This document shows, piece after piece, positions 48,701 through 57,700 of a DNA stretch of 64,000 bases. Made by a program: the position numbers and the translations under genes. Numbering within the stretch: the first letter of the stretch is position 1; the number at the start of each line of letters is the position of its first letter. The stretch is from contig NC_088305.1 of assembly GCF_032854445.1 (NCBI RefSeq), forward strand, positions 2,363,001-2,427,000, read 5' to 3'. Origin of the DNA: Liolophura sinensis. Lineage: Eukaryota > Mollusca > Polyplacophora > Chitonida > Chitonidae. The notes below the pieces were generated by a model. That model saw nothing but the letters and a program-made list of their open reading frames with translations. It was not told the origin of the DNA and searched no databases.

Positions 48701-51700
48701 TTGGGGCCGCATTGCCCATGGAAAATGCACCAATGATGACACTGAAGAACACCTGTGTAAAAATATAACAAAAGAAACTTGTAGTGTATCTGCTCTAAAA
48801 TCCACATAAAAATGCATTTATTGAGAAAGAAAAAACCTCAGATTTCCTCCAGTATTTATTAATTTAATTGGTCTTATACAATGTATTAGAAAAATATTTC
48901 ACACATACTATTGTAGCCAGTTTTATTAATTTAATTCTTTTATAGGTGTTTTATGCCGTACTCAAGGTAGAGATTCATACAAGTCAATTTTAGACCCGAT
49001 TATTATGTGGTAAAATTCAGTTAAAAACTGGGTGGGGGGGGGGGGGCATGCTTTTCCTTATTTTTTTAAAACTCGAAGCTTTTTTTTATAGTGCCTTTTC
49101 GTCTACATTTTTATTCCTCCTTTCACTGTTCAGGCCGTGTAATACTCACAATGAGGGACCCTCCCTGCGGAATAGTCATCGTCTTCTCGGATTAGTTTGG
49201 ACCCGTACCAAAAGCCAAGCGCGTACGAGCCAAACACTACCAGCCAGATGAATCCCATGCCAAGCCCGGTGATCATGCCTTTCTTCACTCCGGTTGTTCG
49301 AGCCTCCAAGAGGTTGGAATCATACCTGTGGAACGAAACACTGAATTAGAACAAGGTTCATCTGAGTATATGGTTAGTCCTCAGCGTCAATTTCCAACTG
49401 TCTGTCAAAATCACCTTCGATCTACCACATCCACAATCCTCATCCCTTCTTAACCTAGAACTAATGGTTTTTAAAAATTTTTTTTAGATTTTCTGGGGTG
49501 ATGCTGCGGAATAGTCTCCCTAAAGCATGTGAAAAAAAAACAAAAACAAAAAAACAAAAAAAAACATGGAAATCATATAAAAAAAATATGTCTGTTAATT
49601 ACGTGTGAATTTGTCTATGTTGTATTAGATTGTACATGTATAAAGGCAGTGCCCATCTTAGCTCAGGTTCATCTATATATTATATACACTGCATAGACTT
49701 AACTTTTAGTATGAATGTGCGGCATGTATGCGTGAGGGACTCCAGGAAGATTGGTCCTCCTCAGAAATCAAAGTATTATTATTATCACAACATAAATACC
49801 AGTAAGGGCAGTGATTTTTTTTCATTCATTTCATTATAGTTGATCTTCATACTCAAGAATTTTTTGCACTTCATTGGTTAGTTTTATAGGTGGAGGAAAA
49901 CAAAGTGCCGGGAATAAACCACTGACCTTTGACAAGTAACTGATGAACTTACTTTTGTGATGTACATTCAGACTTATTTAAGTTTTCAACAACAAAGGGG
50001 GGAATTTGTGGAAATTCCTTTGTCAAGCAATTCTCTTAAAAATATAAATGAGCAATGCAAAGACAATGGGTAACTGCAAACTGTTTTTTTTTTTTTTTTT
50101 TTTTTTGTCAGATGGGTGTCCTGGTCGGAAGTATAAAACGCAAGTATTAATTTGTATCGTGTCAGTATGTGTGGACCCAATCCTCGGCACACAGAATGAC
50201 ACCGGCTCCAAAGATCACAACACTGTCTCTGACTTATTTCGCCACACTTATATGTACCCTTAGTCTTGACCTGTCGTATTGTTCCTGAAATTTATAGGCT
50301 TGATAGCCCTAATTTTGAAATTTGTCACGAAAGACTATTAAAAATTTGAAATAATACTTCACAGGGTAAGGCACAATATATAGTTTTGCAGTCCACTGCT
50401 ATGACTAAATCTGATGGCACATGGTACATGGTACATGCATACTGGTATTACATCTTGGTGATTCCAGGTCAAATGACCTTGAAAACCTGTCCTTGAAACA
50501 CTTTCCCTTCATTGTAACACACTTTAATAACGACAGTGTGCTATTTAGTGTGACATGGCCACACAAATGTCGGCCAAAGCTTTCACCAATGAAGCTGTCA
50601 CTCCATACATGTACATCAGCAAGGTAACTTAAAAAGTTTTAAAGAAGATAATCTTCAGATTTTTGGTCTTCTTCGCCGATATTTTGGATATCATGTTATT
50701 TTTCTATGAAAGTCACAAGAAACATGATATGGTTTACAATTAACATCCATGAAGCTCAAACTGTGTATATTTCCTATCTGTTGTTCCCTTAATTTCTCAA
50801 CATTTCTGCAAATGAAAGAGAACATTCAGTGCAATTTATGGACAATTGTATCATTCCATTTTTTGGAGACAAAACTACACTGGTTGGATTGGCCAATTTC
50901 AGGGTTTTCACAAAAAGTATACTTTTATCAGTCTACAACCCAATATTGCCTTCAGATGTGCCTGAATAAACACCTCGTGACCATGTGAAAAGGTTGAAGA
51001 ATGACAGTAAATCAGATGTTATCAGTTGTTATCTAAGTTTAAACAGAGCTTTTATAAACCACTTACAATGCGATCCACAGATTTGTTCTACCAAGAGCAA
51101 GGTAATAACGATGGAAGGTGTGCTCTAATTCCTCAAACTATTCACATATCAAAGAGCGACTTACAGTGCCATTTATGCATCCTTTTTCATTTAATTCTGA
51201 AGACAAAAAAACTACATTGTTTGGGTTGGCCAACATCAGGCTTCACAAAAAGTTATATTTTATCAGTGTATACAGAATAATGCTTTCAGAGGAGGGCTTG
51301 AATAAAAAAGGTTGAAGAATTATCGTACAAGAGGTATGAATGAGGGGCAAGTCTCACCTTACGCACTCCTTCCGCTGGCCTCCAAACGCCACCACTGTCC
51401 TGATAGCCCCCAGCACCTCCTCTGCCACTGCCCCTGCTTTAGCATACGCCTTCAACTCCAGGCTTGTCATGTCCGCAGCCATCTGGTGACAACATCATCA
51501 CATATGTATGGTCATCCACCGCAAATTAACAGGTTATATAGTTATTTGATTGGTGTTTTACTGTGAGCTCAAGGAAATTTCACTGACAGAAAACCAGGCA
51601 CAGCCTTAGGAAACCAACGACCATCCGCAGGTGAGCAGACCTTCCAGCGAGGAAAACAAATGAACAGGTAACTGACAAACCATGAAATTGGCATGAGATG

Positions 51701-54700
51701 GGTTTCAGCCTGTGACCTCAGTGGTCAAGAGCTATAAATGGACGGGCTATACATGTACCCAGATTCCAAAAATTTTTACAATATGAAGGAGCAAATTTCT
51801 GTGCAATTTGCAGACATTTTTAATTTCATTTTGGAGATAAATACTACATGAACATTGTTGGACTGACCAATTTCAGGAGTTCACAAAAAGTATACTTAGA
51901 TCAACCTACAGAGAAAAAATACCCTTGGGCTATGCTTGAAATAAGCATCTTGCACAAAAGCAGAGCAGCTGAACCAGGGATTACACTAAAATATTGAACT
52001 CTACTGAACTCTGTGAATCTAACCAAATAACAAATAGTATGGAGAAAACATGACAAAAAATAAAAATACTGTCATGGTGAAGAAACAAAATGAACAACCA
52101 GGGAAGCCACAGGCAAGCCAAATACCCCAATCACACATTGAAAAAAAAAGTCCTGTGGTCATATGTGTTAGTTGAGATGACATTTCAGAGTCTCTACGGA
52201 CATCCACAACAACACAATATCTACAGTCAGATTCAGTGACTGGGCACATGCGGCAACAAGAACCCCATCAGAAAGTCAACATCAGCCTTAAACAATAAGA
52301 AACAGCAGAACAGTTTTGGTATCGATGCTTAATGGAGTTTCAGGCCCCTGGATCATGAAGCGACCTTCATCTTCGATCCTCGAGTCCTTGCTGTTACGTT
52401 TCAATGGCCATTGTTTGCACATTTTGTCCACCAACATGTACATGTTTTATGATTTATTTATTTCACTGGTGTTTTACACTGTACTAAAAGAATATTTCAC
52501 TTATCTGACGGTGGCCAGCATAATGGGGGGAGGAAACCGGGCACTGCCCGGAGGAAACCCATGACTGTCCTTGGGTTGCTAGCATACATTTATTATGTTT
52601 TGGCACACCTGTTAAGTATGAAGGATAGATCGTTTCTGCTAACTGCCAGGATGTTTCCAGCCGTACACAAAATGCACTCAGCTTTGACATGAGGAATGCA
52701 GCAAAGATCCACGCAGGACTAACTGCCAGGATGACCAGAGTGAGTCTCCAGCCGTACACAAAATCCACTCACCTTTGACATGAGGAAAGCGGTGAAGGCC
52801 ATTGTGCGACTATCTGTCAGGATGACCAGAGTGAGTTTCCAGCCGTACACAAAATCCACTCACCTTTGATATGAGGAAAGCGGCGAAGGCCATTGCGCGA
52901 CTAACTGCCAGGATGACCAGAGTGAGTCTCCAGCCATACATAAAATCCACTCACCTTTGACATGAGGAAAGCGGTGAAGGCCATTGTGCGACTATCTGTC
53001 AGGATGACCAGAGTGAGTTTCCAGCCGTACACAAAATCCACTCACCTTTGATATGAGGAAAGCGGCGAAGGCCATTGCGCGACTAACTGCCAGGATGACC
53101 AGAGTGAGTCTCCAGCCATACATAAAATCCACTCACCTTCGACATGAGGAAAGCGGCGAAGGCCATTGTGTGACTAACTGTCAGGATGACCAGAGTGAGT
53201 TTCCAGCCGTACACAAAATCCACTCACCTTCAACATGAGGAAAGCGGCGAAGGCCATTGCACGACTAACTGCCAGGATGACCAGAGTGAGTTTCCAGCCG
53301 TACACAAAATCCACTCACCTTTGACATGAGGAAAGCGGCGAAGGCCATTGTGCGACTATCTGTCAGGATGACCAGAGTGAGTTTCCAGCTGTACACAAAA
53401 TCCACTCACCTTCAACATGAGGAAAGCGACGAAGGCCATTGCGCAACTAACTGTCAGGATGACCAGAGTGAGTTTCCAGCCATACACAAAATCCACTCAC
53501 CTTTGACATGAGGAAAGCGGCGAAGGCCATTGTGCGACTATCTGTCAGGATAACCAGAGAGAGTTTCCAGCCGTACACAAAATCCACTCACCTTCAACAT
53601 GAGGAAAGCGACGAAGGCCATTGCGCAACTAACTGTCAGGATGACCAGAGTGAGTTTCCAGCCGTACACAAAATCCACTCACCTTCGACATGAGGAAAGC
53701 GGCGAAGGCCATTGTGCGACTATCTGTCAGGATGACCAGAGTGAGTTTCCAGCCTTACACAAAATCTACTCACCTTCAACATGAGGAAAGCGGCGAAGGT
53801 CAGTGCGCGACTAACTGCCAGGATGACCAGAGTGAGTTTCCAGCCGTACACAAAATCCACTCACCTTCAACATGAGGAAAGCGGCGAAGGTCAGTGCGCG
53901 ACTAACTGTCAGGATGACCAGAGTGAGTTTCCAGCCATACACAAAATCCACTCTCCTTCAACATGGGGAAAGCGGCGAAGGTCAGTGCGCGACTAACTGT
54001 CAGGATGACCAGAGTGAGTTTCCAGCCGTACACAAAATCCACTCACCTTCAACATGAGGAAAGTGGCGAAGGTCATTGCGTGACTAACTGTCAGGATGAC
54101 CAGAATGAGTTTCCAGCCGTACACAAAATGCACTCACCTTCAACATGAGGAAAGCGACGAAGGCCATTGCGCAACTAACTGTCAGGATGACCAGAGTGAG
54201 TTTCCAGCCATACACAAAATCCACTCACCTTCGACATGAGGAAAGTGGCGAAGGCCATTGTGCGACTATCTGTCAGGATGACCAGAGTGAGTTTCCAGCT
54301 GTACACAAAATCCACTCACCTTCAACATGAGGAAAGCGACGAAGGCCATTGCGCAACTAACTGTCAGGATGACCAGAGTGAGTTTCCAGCCATACACAAA
54401 ATCCACTCACCTTTGACATGAGGAAAGCGGCGAAGGCCATTGTGCGACTATCTGTCAGGATAACCAGAGTGAGTTTCCAGCCGTACACAAAATCCACTCA
54501 CCTTCAACATGAGGAAAGCGACGAAGGCCATTGTGCGACTATCTGTCAGGATGACCAGAGTGAGTTTCCAGCCGTACACAAAATCCACTCACCTTCAACA
54601 TGAGGAAAGCGACGAAGGCCATTGCGCAACTAACTGTCAGGATGACCAGAGTGAGTTTCCAGCTGTACACAAAATCCACTCACCTTCAACATGAGGAAAG

Positions 54701-57700
54701 CGACGAAGGCCATTGCGCAACTAACTGTCAGGATGACCAGAGTGAGTTTCCAGCCATACACAAAATCCACTCACCTTTGACATGAGGAAAGCGGCGAAGG
54801 CCATTGTGCGACTATCTGTCAGGATAACCAGAGTGAGTTTCCAGCCGTACACAAAATCCACTCACCTTCAACATGAGGAAAGCGACGAAGGCCATTGTGC
54901 GACTATCTGTCAGGATGACCAGAGTGAGTTTCCAGCCGTACACAAAATCCACTCACCTTCAACATGAGGAAAGCGGCGAAGGTCAGTGCGCGACTAACTG
55001 TCAGGATGACCAGAGTGAGTTTCCAGCCGTACACAAAATCCACTCACCTTCAACATGAGGAAAGCGGCGAAGGTCAGTGCGCGACTAACTGTCAGAATGA
55101 CCAGAGTGAGTTTCCAGCCATACACAAAATCCACTCACCTTTAACATGAGGAAAGCGACGAAGGCCATTGCGCAACTAACTGTCAGGATGACCAGAGTGA
55201 GTTTCCAGCCGTACACAAAATCCACTCACCTTCGACATGAGGAAAGCGGCGAAGGCCATTGTGCGACTATCTGTCAGGATGACCAGAGTGAGTTTCCAGC
55301 CTTACACAAAATCTACTCACCTTCAACATGAGGAAAGCGGCGAAGGTCAGTGCGCGACTAACTGCCAGGATGACCAGAGTGAGTTTCCAGCCGTACACAA
55401 AATCCACTCACCTTCAACATGAGGAAAGCGGCGAAGGTCAGTGCGCGACTAACTGTCAGGATGACCAGAGTGAGTTTCCAGCCGTACACAAAATCCACTC
55501 ACCTTCAACATGAGGAAAGTGGCGAAGGTCATTGCGTGACTAACTGTCAGGATGACCAGAATGAGTTTCCAGCCGTACACAAAATGCACTCACCTTCAAC
55601 ATGAGGAAAGCGACGAAGGCCATTGCGCAACTAACTGTCAGGATGACCAGAGTGAGTTTCCAGCCATACACAAAATCCACTCACCTTCGACATGAGGAAA
55701 GCGGCGAAGGCCATTGCGCGACTAAATGTCAGGATGACCAGAGTGAGTTTCCAGCCATACACAAAATCCACTCACCTTCGACATGAGGAAAGCGGCGAAG
55801 GCCATTGCGTGACTAACTGTCAGGATGACCAGAGTGAGTTTCCAGCCGTACACAAAATCCACTCACCTTCAACATGAGGAAAGCAGCGACTAACTGTCAG
55901 GATGACCAGAATGAGTTTCCAGCCGTACACAAAATGCACTCACCTTCGACATGATGAAAGCGGCGAAGGCCAGTGCAGGACTAACTGCCAGAATGACCAA
56001 AGTGAGTTTCCAGCCATACACAAAGCCGATGATGATTCCGGCCAAACAAGCCGACATCCATTGGAAGAAACTGCCGATCTTGTCACCCAATCCCTCTCGG
56101 ATCTTGTTCACGTCACTGAAACAAATGTTTTTAAATGTGCGTCTTGGTAAGACTATCATGAAATTCCTGCCACCTACATCTGCAAAATTACTATTACCAA
56201 CACAGCATACTGCATCTTCCTAATTCTGACCAAGCCATGGTTCTAGGGGACGTGTAAGTTCTATTTAAGCATTTAATGTCGGAATAAAACGATTATAAAC
56301 TGCGAAAAAATGAATAAGAGGCAGAATTTTGCTACATTCCTTTACTTACTCTGACAGTCTTGTGTTCAACTCTCCAGAGTCATTCATGTCAAACCAGCCA
56401 ATCTCCTGCCTCAGAATATTCTTGAAAAACTTCACCCTGATGAGCTTGGTCTGACGTTCAGCGGCCATCGCCCACATGGACACCTGGAGGTAGCCCACCA
56501 AGATGACTGCACAAGCAATACCTGGTCGACAAACCACAAAAGAACTTGTCACGCTGAATTCTTATCTGAGACAGAACGGATGTGTATGAGACTGCATGTA
56601 TTACGTCTATTTGATATTTGTTTTATTGTTCTCTAAAACTTTATTACTGTAATTCTTCAACCTTTTCGCACTGAAAGTTGGTCTTTCGTATGTGAAAAGG
56701 TTGGGGAATTAGGGTGGGGAATGTTTTACTTGAACAATGGTGGTCAGTTTTATTGGAGGAGGGAAGAGGAAGGCCTGTCATAAACCATCGACCTCTGGCA
56801 AGTTACTACCAGCCTTTCCAAAACCTGACATGCATACTTGAACTCCTTACTGGTTCAAGACAAGATGATTTAATGATCATTAGACTGTGTAAAAAGCAAT
56901 ATGAGTGTAGTTGACTTCAAACCGTCATATGCACCAGACCCAGTTAACGTAGGAGTGTAAATACAACACTGTCAACTGTTCGCCTGATTGGGATTGAACT
57001 CACACCTGGTGATGCGACAAGCACCTTAACCAATTAGCCAGGCCCTGCTCTAAGATTTATCTTTGAGTTTTTTTATTGTAACAATGATCAACTTCTGTCT
57101 CTGATAAACTAGAAGGCACTCCAAAATCACAAACCTCCACCCCAGCTAAATGTGAAAATTTCCGCCATAAAAACAAAAAAACAAATACATTTCTATCCAA
57201 AAATTTTTTCACCTAAAAGTTTCTGACTCAAAATTTTTATTTTAATCCAAAATGTTTTCATTTCTTAACGATTTTTCTTACCTTGATTTTTGTTTTTTAC
57301 CTTGAAGATTTTAAATTTTATACAATGAAGACATTTTTTTTTTCTACACTGAATATATTTCGTTCTTCAAGAACTATAGGTTCAAGATTCACCAGGACAG
57401 CGACACAACCCTTTCGATTTTATGCTACAACTGAACCTGCCGGAAAATGAATCAATCATGCAAACCTTCCTGGTTAGGCCAGACCGTAACAGCCGAATGG
57501 TCCAGCACCATCTCTGAATAGTAATAATAACTACTCACCTATGTAATATTAACTACTCACCTATGTAATATTAACTACTTACCTATGTAACAGTAACTAC
57601 TTACCTATGTAACAGTAACTACTTACCTATGTAACAGTAACTACTTACCTATGTAATATTAACTGCTTACCTATGTAATAGTAATTACTTACCTATGTAA

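Noticed and set aside
52655-55943. A repeat protein encoded by the 91-bp array (61-codon plus-strand ORFs with [11 protein letters not shown])
   Set aside because: The plus-strand frames are the antisense of exon 5 copies; 91 is not a multiple of three, so no long frame exists.
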